A stretch of DNA of 64,000 nucleotides from Spirosoma sp. KUDC1026 (GTDB taxonomy: Bacteria; Bacteroidota; Bacteroidia; Cytophagales; Spirosomataceae): positions 3,266,001 to 3,330,000 of the forward strand of contig NZ_CP056032.1 in the NCBI RefSeq assembly GCF_013375035.1, given 5' to 3'. Below the pieces are notes generated by a model. The model was given only the letters and a program-made list of their open reading frames with translations. It ran no database searches and had not been told where the DNA came from. Of this stretch, positions 43,865-53,309 are shown one piece after another. Position 1 is the first letter of the stretch. Every line of letters starts with the position of its first letter. A program made the position numbers and the translations under genes.

Positions 43865-45928
43865 TTATTTTAATTCTCGTAAATAATAATCCTCACCGGG
43901 TACCACTACCTGCTGGCGCATGGTCGTATCGGTGCCCAATCGAATATCGCCGGGCTGTGGTTTGATTACGCTTTTTGCAAAGAACAGGTAATCGGCCTCT
44001 TTAGGAATGGGCTGAACGCCCTGCTCGAAGGGATTGATCGTAATCAACCGACGAGAGAGATTCGGTCCGTAAAGTGGGTATTCGTAATCGTCGTTTATCG
44101 TGCCCAGCGCTACGGTAGCGCTGTCGGGGACCAGTTCGTCGAAACGCTGGTAAGGAGCGTAAATATCAGGACGTCCTAGTGTCATTTGCTTGATCCGGGT
44201 CGAGTTGAACGCCGACGGATACGCTTTCCCGTCCGGATTCGTCCAGGCAAAAGGCAGCGCCCGGATGTTCAGGAAAATGCACATAATGGCCGAAAGGCAG
44301 CCCAATACTGTCACCAGCCCAACGTATCCTTTCCAGATGCTCCGTCCCGCAACATCGATCCGGGTACGAGGGGACAGGAAGAGAAGTGCCAGAAACAGAA
44401 TGCCGAACAGGCCCGTTTCGATAAAATAGCGGCCTTTAAACGGGTCATACGGCGCGGAATAGGAGAGGGCCGCAAAGTGCAACAGAAAGGCTAAACCAAT
44501 GAAAAGATGCGCGGTCGAGCGGGTAAAGCCGACTAATGTTAGTAACAAGAGTGGAAAGACCAGACCGAAGCCAAAAATACCCCAGTATGGATTCGCATTA
44601 TAAAAATCGAATCGGCGATCGAAAGCAAAGGGCTGGATTGAGAAGTCGGTCTCTTCATCCAGCCGCATATGAAGTTTATTCTCCAACCAAACCAGCGGCT
44701 GTCGCATCTCGTGGTTAACCCGAACGCCCAGGGCCGTATTCCGGATCCCGTCGAGATTGACGTGGTCATACCCGTACCGTACCACATTCCGGCTTCCCTG
44801 TTCGAGCAAGTTACGCAGTGTCCCCGCCCGCTCCACCGACTGGTGTTTGAGGGCCGTTGGTGGGCCAATGGGGTGGCCAAACACGTCGATGTTTTTTAGA
44901 TAACCCGTCGGCAGCGTCCACAAACAAACGCCGACCGCAATGCCCAGCGCCAGTCGCCAGGTTCGCTGAAACGTCGTAGCGATCGAGTCCGACAGGAACA
45001 CGGTGTACACCATGATGACGAAGACCGAGGGAAGGAGGAGCGCGAATGTAATCTTGTGGCCAAATGCCAGCCCAAACGCCATACCTGCCATGTACAGATA
45101 GACGGATGCTTTCGTCTGCCGGTATGTAAACAGGAAATAAAGCAGCAGGCTCAGGTAAGCCGTCAGAACGATATCGGTTTCGGTCGTGACCGCCTGCATC
45201 AGGAAGTCGGGCAGCAGTGCGTAGGCCAGGGCCGCGAAGAAACTCGCCGACAACGAAGCGTTACCACGAATGAGCTGACCCAGCCGCTGAACAATGCCGA
45301 AAACGGCCACGATGGCTGTCCAGTAGCTGAGGTGATGAATAAACTTGAAACCATTTTCGAAATGGCCAGTCATCAGAAACCCGTAAATCTGGAGGTTACA
45401 GACGCTTTTGGGATACGTATCAATGTTCCAGTTCGTCCCCCCGAAGTGCCGCATACTGCCCCGCTGAATGTACTGCATGACCCGGTTCAGGTGCCCTGTC
45501 ATACTGTCCCATTCATTAGGGACGGTAAAGAGCACCAACAGCAGATTTGTCACAGCCACGATGGCCAGCGTTCCGAACAGGGTCGCGAACAAAAATTTCA
45601 GGTAGGGTGATAAGGCGCTGAACCACTGACCAAACTGCTGCCGGCGATCAATGAGCAGGGAGCCTACGTTTAGCGGCTGTTCATTTGCCAACCGTTGCAG
45701 CGGCCAGGCAATAGCTGTAGCCGTCACGAAAACCGAGCCTGCCCAGGCCAGTGTGTTAGCCGTCAGGTAAAACGCAGACAAGATAAAACCGGTCAGAATG
45801 ACGCTGGTGGTGCCCAGCAGAAACGTCAGCAGCAGCCACTCACTTACCGACGGGCGGCTGATCCGGGCTGCCAGCCGCGTGAGGTAATAGACAAAAAGAA
45901 AGAGAAGAACCAGATAAACAAACGTCAT
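43865..45928 (-). CDS. Large polytopic membrane protein, GT39/GT-C-like
   Basis: 687 residues from the ATG at 45928, which starts a membrane helix; an in-frame ATG 69 bp upstream adds a Pro/Phe-rich tail and is less likely. About twelve or more hydrophobic helices fill residues 1-560, and a soluble C-terminal domain follows. An early luminal loop contains N-E-W-D-S-M-T-G-H, resembling the acidic first loop of GT-C dolichyl/undecaprenyl-phosphate-sugar transferases. It probably uses a lipid-linked sugar on the periplasmic face. The subfamily is uncertain. Confidence 0.65.
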   Translation of the reverse strand: MTFVYLVLLFLFVYYLTRLAARISRPSVSEWLLLTFLLGTTSVILTGFILSAFYLTANTLAWAGSVFVTATAIAWPLQRLANEQPLNVGSLLIDRRQQFGQWFSALSPYLKFLFATLFGTLAIVAVTNLLLVLFTVPNEWDSMTGHLNRVMQYIQRGSMRHFGGTNWNIDTYPKSVCNLQIYGFLMTGHFENGFKFIHHLSYWTAIVAVFGIVQRLGQLIRGNASLSASFFAALAYALLPDFLMQAVTTETDIVLTAYLSLLLYFLFTYRQTKASVYLYMAGMAFGLAFGHKITFALLLPSVFVIMVYTVFLSDSIATTFQRTWRLALGIAVGVCLWTLPTGYLKNIDVFGHPIGPPTALKHQSVERAGTLRNLLEQGSRNVVRYGYDHVNLDGIRNTALGVRVNHEMRQPLVWLENKLHMRLDEETDFSIQPFAFDRRFDFYNANPYWGIFGFGLVFPLLLLTLVGFTRSTAHLFIGLAFLLHFAALSYSAPYDPFKGRYFIETGLFGILFLALLFLSPRTRIDVAGRSIWKGYVGLVTVLGCLSAIMCIFLNIRALPFAWTNPDGKAYPSAFNSTRIKQMTLGRPDIYAPYQRFDELVPDSATVALGTINDDYEYPLYGPNLSRRLITINPFEQGVQPIPKEADYLFFAKSVIKPQPGDIRLGTDTTMRQQVVVPGEDYYLRELK

Positions 45929-46005
45929 ACAAAAACGCTGCAGTGAGCGGAATGGCCAATAACAGAATCCCGGTGGGAGACCCCCGGCGGGAAACAACGT
46001 AACGA

Positions 46006-47106
46006 CTAGGCGGCATCGACCAACGCAACAGCCTTGTTGACAATGGACGCAATCCGATCCACATCAGCTTCGGCCAGATCCGGGTACATGGGCAGCGCCA
46101 GCACCCGTAGCGAAACATCTTCCGAGATGGGGCACGACTGACCCGAACCCGGTATCTGCGCGAAAGGCAACGTATTGAGCGACGGATAGAAATACCGCCG
46201 GGGCATGATTTCCTGTGCTTTCAGGGCCTCGACTACACGCAGCAGCGTTTCTTCCGAATCAAACACAACCGGATAATACGCATAGTTATATTCGACGCCC
46301 GGCAGCAGGGTCGGGCGGGAGATACGCGAAAAATCCAGCCGGTCGTCGTAGTAGCCAAACACCTGCTTGCGGGCGGCAATCAGATCCGGCACTTTCGGTA
46401 ATACGCAAAGGCCCATGGCCGCGTGAAACTCCGAGTTTTTGGCGTTGATCCCGACGCTGAAATAATCATCGTTGCGGTGACCAAACGAGCGGTAGAAGTG
46501 CAGTTTCTGCGCCAGTTCATCGTCATTAGTAATAATACAACCTCCTTCGACCGTATGAAATACTTTCGTTGCGTGGAAGCTGCACGTACTGATATCGCCG
46601 TAGCTCAGAATCGACTGCCCATTGTAGCTGGCCCCGAAGGTGTGAGCGGCATCATAGATGACTTTCAGGTTGTGCTTATCCGCAATAGCCTGAATCTGTT
46701 CGATCTGACAGGCGTTGCCATAGACATGGGTAGCCAGGATCGCCTGCGTGTTTTCCGTAATGAGCGGCTCGATCTTGGCCGGATCGATGCAGAAATCGTC
46801 CGGGGTAATGTCGGCGAAAACGGGTGTGCAGCCTTCCCAGAGCAGGACGTTCGTCGTTGCTACGTACGAAAACGGCGTCGTAATAACTTCTTTCGTGATG
46901 TCCAGGGCTTTCAGCGCCATCTGGAGCACGACCGTGCCATTGGAGCAAAACTTCAGGTGTTTCACCCCTAAAACGGCTTTCATCTCGTTCTCCAGCTGCC
47001 GTAGCAAGGGGCCATCGTTGGTGAGGTGAACCCGTTCCCAGATACCCTTCAGGTAATTGGTATATTCGTCGAGATCCGGTAAGTATGATTTGGTTACGTT
47101 GATCAT
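46006..47106 (-). CDS. DegT/DnrJ/EryC1/StrS aminotransferase
   Basis: 366 residues, fold type I PLP enzyme. The cofactor lysine is Lys181 in S-F-H-A-T-K-V-F-H, and D-A-A-H-T-F-G-A (152-159) is the PLP-ring contact. E-G-G-C-I-I-T-N-D follows the lysine as expected. Members aminate keto-sugar nucleotides such as dTDP- or UDP-4-keto sugars. No dehydratase or nucleotidyltransferase for such a sugar is in the window, so those steps must be encoded elsewhere. It is followed by the polytopic protein and preceded by Wzt. Confidence 0.93.
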   Translation of the reverse strand: MINVTKSYLPDLDEYTNYLKGIWERVHLTNDGPLLRQLENEMKAVLGVKHLKFCSNGTVVLQMALKALDITKEVITTPFSYVATTNVLLWEGCTPVFADITPDDFCIDPAKIEPLITENTQAILATHVYGNACQIEQIQAIADKHNLKVIYDAAHTFGASYNGQSILSYGDISTCSFHATKVFHTVEGGCIITNDDELAQKLHFYRSFGHRNDDYFSVGINAKNSEFHAAMGLCVLPKVPDLIAARKQVFGYYDDRLDFSRISRPTLLPGVEYNYAYYPVVFDSEETLLRVVEALKAQEIMPRRYFYPSLNTLPFAQIPGSGQSCPISEDVSLRVLALPMYPDLAEADVDRIASIVNKAVALVDAA

Positions 47107-47136
47107 GGTCTGGTACTAACTAAAATGGCCGCGTGC

Positions 47137-48393
47137 TTATTTTACGGGTTCGCCTTCGAGCAAAGCCATCCGAAATGGGAACTGCGGACGGACGTAGCCC
47201 GGCCATTTTCCGTACCAGGCAATGCCTTCGCGGTAGTCCTCTACGTCGAACATGATACCGTCTTCCATGACGTATAACGGGGTTACGGTATCTTTCACGA
47301 TCATTACCGAGATGGTATAGGAGCCATCGTTCAGGAAGAAACCGGGAATGGTACACTCGCCCGCAATCAGGCCCTTGCCATACGCTTGAGACTGGGTACC
47401 GACGTTAAATATACATTCACCCGTCAGAGAATTCAGGTGCAGCGACAGGTTTAGGTTGGCCTTATCCATCATGTTCCAGAACTCGAACCGCAGTTTCATG
47501 GGCGTCCGGACGTCGATGTGCGTCAGTTCGTCCTGATACTCCGGAATGAGTTCAATCTTGCGTATCCGGACAAGGTCGTTCCCCGGTGCTTCCTCGGGCG
47601 TTTCCCACTGCCGGAGTAGCCGGGTTTTCGACACTTTGCTGAGGTAGGAGGCAATCACCTGGTTGGTTTCGCCCTGCTCAAGCAATTGTCCTTTTTCGAA
47701 ATACAGCGTCTTATTGCAAAGTGCCTGCACGGCCGTCAGGTTGTGGCTGACGAAGAGAATGGTCCGGCCGCTGGCGGAGTTGTCCCGCATCTTGCCCAGA
47801 CTCTTCTTCTGGAACTCGGCGTCGCCCACGGCCAGCACTTCATCCACGATCATGATTTCGGGATCGAGGTGGGCTGAGATAGCAAAGCCAAGTCGGACGT
47901 ACATCCCCGACGAATACCGTTTTACGGGTGTATCAAGGAATTTACTGACCCCGGCAAAATCGACAATGGCGTCGAACTGATTCCGGATTTCGCTCCGGCT
48001 CATGCCCAGCAGCGAGCCGTTCAGGAAGATATTTTCCCGACCCGTCAGCTCGGGGTGGAAACCCGTCCCAACTTCGAGCAGACTGGCTACCCGGCCTTTG
48101 ATCCGGACACTACCCGACGAAGGTTCGATGATTTTACTCAGGATCTTGAGCATGGTTGATTTGCCAGCGCCGTTGTGACCAACGATGCCGACCCGGTCGC
48201 CCTGCTCTACCGAAAAACTTACATCGCGCAGCGCCCAGAATTCCTCGTGGGTGACACGATCCTGGTCTTTCTTGCCGCCAAACACCTGCCGGAAGTTCTC
48301 GGTAATCACATCGCGCAGCGTTGTGCTTCCCTTTCCCTTCTTGTGGTCAATGATGTAATGTTTACTTATATTATCGACAGTAATAACAGACAT
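47137..48393 (-). CDS. ABC polysaccharide exporter ATPase (Wzt-like) with C-terminal domain
   Basis: 418 residues. The ATPase has Walker A G-H-N-G-A-G-K-S-T (72-80), signature Y-S-S-G-M-Y-V-R-L and Walker B I-M-I-V-D-E-V-L-A-V-G. A C-terminal beta domain (about 270-415) matches Wzt_C, which in other systems recognises the terminal cap of the finished O-antigen chain before export. The permease gene lies 62 bp upstream. The energy for moving undecaprenyl-linked polysaccharide across the inner membrane is supplied by this protein. Confidence 0.93.
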   Translation of the reverse strand: MSVITVDNISKHYIIDHKKGKGSTTLRDVITENFRQVFGGKKDQDRVTHEEFWALRDVSFSVEQGDRVGIVGHNGAGKSTMLKILSKIIEPSSGSVRIKGRVASLLEVGTGFHPELTGRENIFLNGSLLGMSRSEIRNQFDAIVDFAGVSKFLDTPVKRYSSGMYVRLGFAISAHLDPEIMIVDEVLAVGDAEFQKKSLGKMRDNSASGRTILFVSHNLTAVQALCNKTLYFEKGQLLEQGETNQVIASYLSKVSKTRLLRQWETPEEAPGNDLVRIRKIELIPEYQDELTHIDVRTPMKLRFEFWNMMDKANLNLSLHLNSLTGECIFNVGTQSQAYGKGLIAGECTIPGFFLNDGSYTISVMIVKDTVTPLYVMEDGIMFDVEDYREGIAWYGKWPGYVRPQFPFRMALLEGEPVK

Positions 48394-48455
48394 AGCAACG
48401 TGAACGATGGCTACCTGCTACCCCGAACGGGCAGGGGCAGATAGAACCACTGAAA

Positions 48456-49286
48456 TTAAATATCATCAACAAAGGTATTCTCCCGCTTCCGGAAAAAGTA
48501 AAGCGAGATCACCAGGAAAACAGAGACAATAACAACAGAAGCGATAAGACTCTGCGGATTGAAATACGATTTTCCGCCCAGCAGCGACCACCGGAATCCA
48601 TCAATAATCCCAACCATCGGGTTTAGAATATACAGCGAGTACCACGATTTATCGGCAACTAACCGACTTGGATAAGCAATTGGGCAGGCGTAAAAGCCAA
48701 TCTGTACAATAAACGGAATAAGCTGGGCAATGTCCCGAAACCGCACATTAATAACTGCAAAGAACAGGCCAAAGGCAAAAGCGGCCATAATAGCCAGCAG
48801 AATAAGCAGGGGCAGGAATATCAGGTGCCAGTCGGGCATAAACTGGTAGTAAATCGCAACCAGTATAAAAAGCCCCAGCGATACCAGGAAGTCAATGAAA
48901 CCAACCGAAATTGAGCTGATCGGCATGATCAGCCGGGGGAAATAGACTTTGGTGACCAGGTTTGCATTCAGCGTTACGCTATTGCTGATTTGCGTAAATG
49001 CCGTCGCAAAGAAACCCCAGATTGTGATCCCTGCCAGCACCATCAGCGGATACGGAATTCCCGGATCGGCCGGAAGCTTGGCGATGTTGCTGAATACTAC
49101 CACCATGATCAGCATGGTCGTCAGCGGACGAATAAGTCCCCAGGCCGTTCCCAAGGCCGTCTGTTTGTAGCGAACAGATACGTCGCGTTGCGACAGTATA
49201 TACATCAGTTCGCGGTTTTGCCAGAGATCCCGCCAGTAGTGCCGCTCCGAACGGCCTGGTTCAATAATTACTTCGTGCGTTTTCAA
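48456..49286 (-). CDS. ABC polysaccharide exporter permease (Wzm-like)
   Basis: 276 residues with six membrane helices after an amphipathic N-terminus, of the ABC-2 type. The segment D-V-S-V-R-Y-K-Q-T-A-L-G-T-A-W-G-L-I-R-P is the characteristic cytoplasmic entry of Wzm/TagG permeases, and the C-terminus ends F-F-R-K-R-E-N-T-F-V-D. It pairs with the Wzt-like ATPase. Together they export the lipid-linked polymer to the periplasm. Confidence 0.93.
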   Translation of the reverse strand: MKTHEVIIEPGRSERHYWRDLWQNRELMYILSQRDVSVRYKQTALGTAWGLIRPLTTMLIMVVVFSNIAKLPADPGIPYPLMVLAGITIWGFFATAFTQISNSVTLNANLVTKVYFPRLIMPISSISVGFIDFLVSLGLFILVAIYYQFMPDWHLIFLPLLILLAIMAAFAFGLFFAVINVRFRDIAQLIPFIVQIGFYACPIAYPSRLVADKSWYSLYILNPMVGIIDGFRWSLLGGKSYFNPQSLIASVVIVSVFLVISLYFFRKRENTFVDDI

Positions 49287-49330
49287 AATCGATTGTCAGT
49301 TAACCTAAAAAAGAGCGAACCACAGGCAGG

Positions 49331-50449
49331 TTATTTCTCCTGCATGACAGAACGGTAGGTTTCCCGCAGGAAAATAACGATAACTGCTAGTACCAGGGCC
49401 AGCGCAATACCGGCCTGAACCCCCAGCGTCGATGGTACGTCTTTGTAGAGCGGATAGTAAACGCCCTTGATAATGGTAAAGAGCGGAGCCTCGCGAATCA
49501 TCGACAGCCGCATATTGTCGGCACTTTGCAGCGCCTGGTAATAGAGCGTCGATAGAAAGCTTGAATTACGCTGCAGTTTTGTTTCGGTCACTTTACCCTG
49601 CGCAACAACAATCTGCTGGTTCTGGTCGATATATTGCGCCAGACGACTATCTGTTCTATTCATGACCCGGGCAATTGAATCGGCACGGTCCTTCAGCAAA
49701 TCGTACATTTCCCGGCTTTTCTTGGTCTGCTTCTGCCGGTAATCTTCTTCGATGGTTTCCAGGTGCGAGGTCAGGAACGTAGCGGCCAGCATTTCATCTT
49801 CCATGGCACAGCGAAGCTCCATGAACGATGATTTTCGTTCGGGCTGCGTAACGCTCATCTCCGTGGCGATCCGGGTGCAGATGTCCGACATGGCAATCTG
49901 CTCGAGTTTCGTATACTCACTGGGTTTCTTGATCCGACTGAAGTAGAACGAACGGAGCGTATCGCTCTTTTCCCACTCTTTGTCGCGGATACCGCTGTGG
50001 CGAATGTAATAGTTCACCAGCATGGTGTCCTTGCCGTTGATGGTGTCGTTCTTCATCAGTGTCTTTTCCAGAACCGGCCGCGACTTGGCGTAGATCAGGA
50101 AGTTGTCACCCACAAAGATATTGGCATCGGGCGTTCCCTGCCCAATCCCGAAGGCACCCGCCAGGGCTCCCAGTTCGCCCAAGCCGCCACTAGCGCCACC
50201 ACCGCCACCGAGGTTGAACAGAATGTCGGCGCTGTAAACGGCCGGTTTTTTGTTCATCAGGTCATAGATGAAACCAATACCGGCACCAATCGCCAAAAAG
50301 ATGACCAGCAGTTTCCAGTTTCGGCGGGCAACGTTTTTGAGCTGCATCACCTTCAGGACTACCGCCTTGGGCGAAATCTGATCGGGGGGGAGCGGACGCT
50401 GTGACAGACCGTTTGGGTTCGAAGCCGTCGTTGGGTTGTTCGGACTCAT
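49331..50449 (-). CDS. Wzz/GNVR-type chain-length or export protein
   Basis: 372 residues. A Pro-rich cytoplasmic N-terminus precedes a membrane helix (about 41-63), a long periplasmic, alpha-helical part with a Gly-rich segment (G-G-G-G-G-A-S-G-G-L-G) near residue 85 and a C-terminal helix (about 343-363). This two-helix layout is that of polysaccharide co-polymerases (Wzz/GNVR). There is no tyrosine kinase domain, so it is not a fused Wzc. It is transcribed just after the SLBB export protein gene, with which it should form the envelope-spanning export complex. Confidence 0.85.
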   Translation of the reverse strand: MSPNNPTTASNPNGLSQRPLPPDQISPKAVVLKVMQLKNVARRNWKLLVIFLAIGAGIGFIYDLMNKKPAVYSADILFNLGGGGGASGGLGELGALAGAFGIGQGTPDANIFVGDNFLIYAKSRPVLEKTLMKNDTINGKDTMLVNYYIRHSGIRDKEWEKSDTLRSFYFSRIKKPSEYTKLEQIAMSDICTRIATEMSVTQPERKSSFMELRCAMEDEMLAATFLTSHLETIEEDYRQKQTKKSREMYDLLKDRADSIARVMNRTDSRLAQYIDQNQQIVVAQGKVTETKLQRNSSFLSTLYYQALQSADNMRLSMIREAPLFTIIKGVYYPLYKDVPSTLGVQAGIALALVLAVIVIFLRETYRSVMQEK

Positions 50450-50470
50450 GGATTTAGCTTGTTGGGTGGC

Positions 50471-53062
50471 CTAGCGGATAGCCCGGTACGCCAATAGTAA
50501 AGTAATCAGCGAAAAAACAGAACTGGTGATCGTTGTAGCCGTACCTAACAGTTGCTGTGCGGTCAACGGAGCCGAGGTTTTTTGTGGGATGATGACTTCG
50601 GCACCAGGCTCTACCCGTGGGTACACATTGAAGAACATGAATTTGCGCGTCCGGTCAACCGATCCGTTTGCATACACAATGTACGACTTCTTCCGTTGCG
50701 ACCGGGAGGTAAAACCACCCGACTGCGAAATGTAATCCTGGAAGGTCTGACCCGGCCGGAACTTAATCGTGTTGGGCGATAGCACTTCGCCCTGTACCCG
50801 TACTGTTTCAAGCCGTTTTGGAATCCGCAGTACGTCGCCCGCCTGAACCAGAATGTCTTCCGATGAACCGGGGCGTTCCAGGATCTTCCGCAGGTTAATG
50901 CCGATGGACGTTGGCTGGCTGGTTGAAACTGAATCAACTTGCACCCGCGAACGGCCGGTAACATCATCGGCAAGGTCCGTAATTGCCTGTTGTTTGCGCT
51001 TTACTTCGTCCGGGCTCAGCGTAATGACCCGGACCAGCGTAGCACCTTCCACATAAGCCTGTGGCGTCAGACCGCCGGCCTGCGTAACCAGGTCGGATAC
51101 TTTCTGGTCTTTGCTTTGAATGACATAAGCACCCGGAATGATAACTTCGCCTTCAACATTGGCGTAGGTTTGCACGAGGTAGTTTGGCGACCGGCGAACG
51201 ACGATCTGATCGTAAGGTTCCAGCAGGAATTTGTTATCGTCGGCGTTGAGCGACAGATCCCGGCTGACGTTGAACCGGAAGGTCTGGGCAATCTGCGCCG
51301 ATGTCGACCGGGGATCAACGTCTTTCTTCCGGCGAATAACTTCTACCTGCGAAGCCGCGGCCGATTCTTTCAGACCTCCTGTACGGAGCAGCGCGTCATT
51401 AAGCGTCATGTTGATCATGAACGGAATTCCTTCCTGCGGCTGGTTTACTTCACCCTGTACCGAAACGGCGGCTGGTTCAGCCAGATCAAAGCGGGAGGGA
51501 ATAATGACCTGATCTTCGCGCTGCAGGGTAATATCGGGCTTGCTGCCGTTCATGATGCTGGTCAGGTCAATGGTCAGGTTCTCGATGGCCAGATCTTCCC
51601 GCGTCCGGATGATATTGATACGGCCAGTAAACGCATCCCCTTTCAAGCCTTCTGCCCCTGCAATCAGTTGTTTCAGGGTCTTGTGTTGATCGAGCGAAAA
51701 CTGACCGGGACGATATACCGCACCTTCGATTGTTACCTGGTTTTCGAAGCGGTCGAGCAATTGTTCTACCGTAACCAGATCACCGTCCTGCATGGTAAAT
51801 GAGGCAAATTCTGACTTGGTTACGTCGACTACTTTCCGCTCCATATCTGTCAGACGCGTTACTTTAACCCGCTCTTTGTAAGCCTGGGCCGCAAAGCCAC
51901 CGGCGTAGAACAGCAGCCGGTCGAGGCTTTCGCCGGGCAGCATTTCGAAGATGTTGTTACGCTTGACCGTACCGGTAATTTCAACGTGTGAAATGTAGGT
52001 CGTGAACCGGATATTATCGTTATCCTGGAGCCGGAAATCGTTCCGCTGGGTACCATTCAACAGGTAATCGTACAGGTCAAGTGTAGCAAGAACTTTGTTG
52101 TTACGAATCAACTGCACCTTTCGGAACGAACCCAGTTCGCTGGGGCCTCCCGCCTGATAAATAGCGTTCATCGCCGTTGAGAGCGACGACATCTGGTAGG
52201 TTCCTGGCCGGATAGCGTCGCCCGTGACGGTTACCCGAATGCTACGGATTGTACCGCCCAGAGATACGTCAATAAACGTATTAGCGGCTCCGTACGAGGA
52301 TTTGCGTAGACCTACGAACTTGCGCGCCAGTCGATCGATGATTCGGGCTTTGGCCTGTTCGATAGTAAGACCTGTTATGGACACCGGGCCGATACCGGTC
52401 TGCTCGGCAAAATAGATGTTTCCTTCCGGCGATACGGTCTGGCTGAAATCAGCCTCGGAGTAGCCGTACATGCGGATATTCAGCTGGTCGCCGGGGCCGA
52501 CGTTGTAGTTGCGTGGCGTCGCAATGTTGACGTTTGGTTGAAAGGGGTTCGTAGCGTTCGCGTCGGGGTTATTAAAGACCGAGTAACCGAATAATTTCCG
52601 GCGTTGTTCGGCCTGTTCGCGCAGGCGGGCCTGTTCGTAGCCATCTTCGAGCGTAGCAGGTTGGTTTTTATTCAGCCCGTTACCCGTCGTATCAATGTTC
52701 GGATTGTTCTGGTCGACGGTCCCGTCACTGCGCAGAACGTTCTGCGGGGTGTTGGTGCCGTTGGCGTTGGGCTGCAGGCTACCGGCGTTTCCCCGCTGCT
52801 GGTTAATCTGCTGCTGGATGTTAGCCGGGATGTTAACACCAGCGGGTAATCCCGCGCCCCGGCCGGTAGCGGCTGGCGATGTGGTTGTACCGGAGCTGTT
52901 GGAGGGTGCTGGACTGGCAGGAGTGACCTGCGCCTGGGCGGTCAGACTCGTTAGGACCAGCAGCGAAGCCGCAATGCCTGCGTTAAACGTACGATGAAAA
53001 GAGGCCTTTGCCGAAGATAAAAAATTAAGCGGGAAGTTGTGATTAACTCGCAATTTTTGCAT
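50471..53062 (-). CDS. Polysaccharide export protein with six SLBB domains
   Basis: 863 residues. An N-terminal signal with A-Q-A-Q cleavage (about 45) is followed by a Ser/Thr/Asn/Gln-rich linker. A Poly_export domain (about 185-265, Y-N-V-G-P-G-D-Q-L-N-I-R-M-Y-G) comes next, then six SLBB repeats (I count matches at V-T-G-D, I-T-G-T, I-E-G-A, V-Q-G-E, V-E-G-E, V-Q-G-E). A C-terminal membrane helix ends A-Y-R-A-I-R. No lipobox is visible. Wza-like proteins usually have two or three SLBB repeats, so this is a long version. It forms the outer-membrane/periplasmic export channel. Confidence 0.92.
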   Translation of the reverse strand: MQKLRVNHNFPLNFLSSAKASFHRTFNAGIAASLLVLTSLTAQAQVTPASPAPSNSSGTTTSPAATGRGAGLPAGVNIPANIQQQINQQRGNAGSLQPNANGTNTPQNVLRSDGTVDQNNPNIDTTGNGLNKNQPATLEDGYEQARLREQAEQRRKLFGYSVFNNPDANATNPFQPNVNIATPRNYNVGPGDQLNIRMYGYSEADFSQTVSPEGNIYFAEQTGIGPVSITGLTIEQAKARIIDRLARKFVGLRKSSYGAANTFIDVSLGGTIRSIRVTVTGDAIRPGTYQMSSLSTAMNAIYQAGGPSELGSFRKVQLIRNNKVLATLDLYDYLLNGTQRNDFRLQDNDNIRFTTYISHVEITGTVKRNNIFEMLPGESLDRLLFYAGGFAAQAYKERVKVTRLTDMERKVVDVTKSEFASFTMQDGDLVTVEQLLDRFENQVTIEGAVYRPGQFSLDQHKTLKQLIAGAEGLKGDAFTGRINIIRTREDLAIENLTIDLTSIMNGSKPDITLQREDQVIIPSRFDLAEPAAVSVQGEVNQPQEGIPFMINMTLNDALLRTGGLKESAAASQVEVIRRKKDVDPRSTSAQIAQTFRFNVSRDLSLNADDNKFLLEPYDQIVVRRSPNYLVQTYANVEGEVIIPGAYVIQSKDQKVSDLVTQAGGLTPQAYVEGATLVRVITLSPDEVKRKQQAITDLADDVTGRSRVQVDSVSTSQPTSIGINLRKILERPGSSEDILVQAGDVLRIPKRLETVRVQGEVLSPNTIKFRPGQTFQDYISQSGGFTSRSQRKKSYIVYANGSVDRTRKFMFFNVYPRVEPGAEVIIPQKTSAPLTAQQLLGTATTITSSVFSLITLLLAYRAIR

Positions 53063-53309
53063 ATTTTTAAGATGTCGAACAGCGCCGAAGACGTGTGTAG
53101 CGAAGGTCTGTATCTAACGACATTTTTGACTATGGTAGTACGTAGTCAGGTTTCGTTGGCAAAGTAAGCTAACTTTTGCGGGATTACGAATACTTTCCTA
53201 TTCTGTGGAAACTTTTCCTACCTTGTCAGCACGGTATAACTTTTCTAATGTTTTCCGGGAGAGATTCTAATACGATTCTGCTCCTAATAGTATCTATTAA
53301 ACGCTTTCT
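53063..53309. other. Divergent intergenic region between the export operon and parE
   Basis: 247 bp with AT-rich ends and no credible gene. On the minus strand TTACTTTG near 53155-53170 resembles the Bacteroidota -7 element with one mismatch, but no TTG is correctly spaced. It must hold at least the promoter of the long polysaccharide operon and that of parE. Confidence 0.4.
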
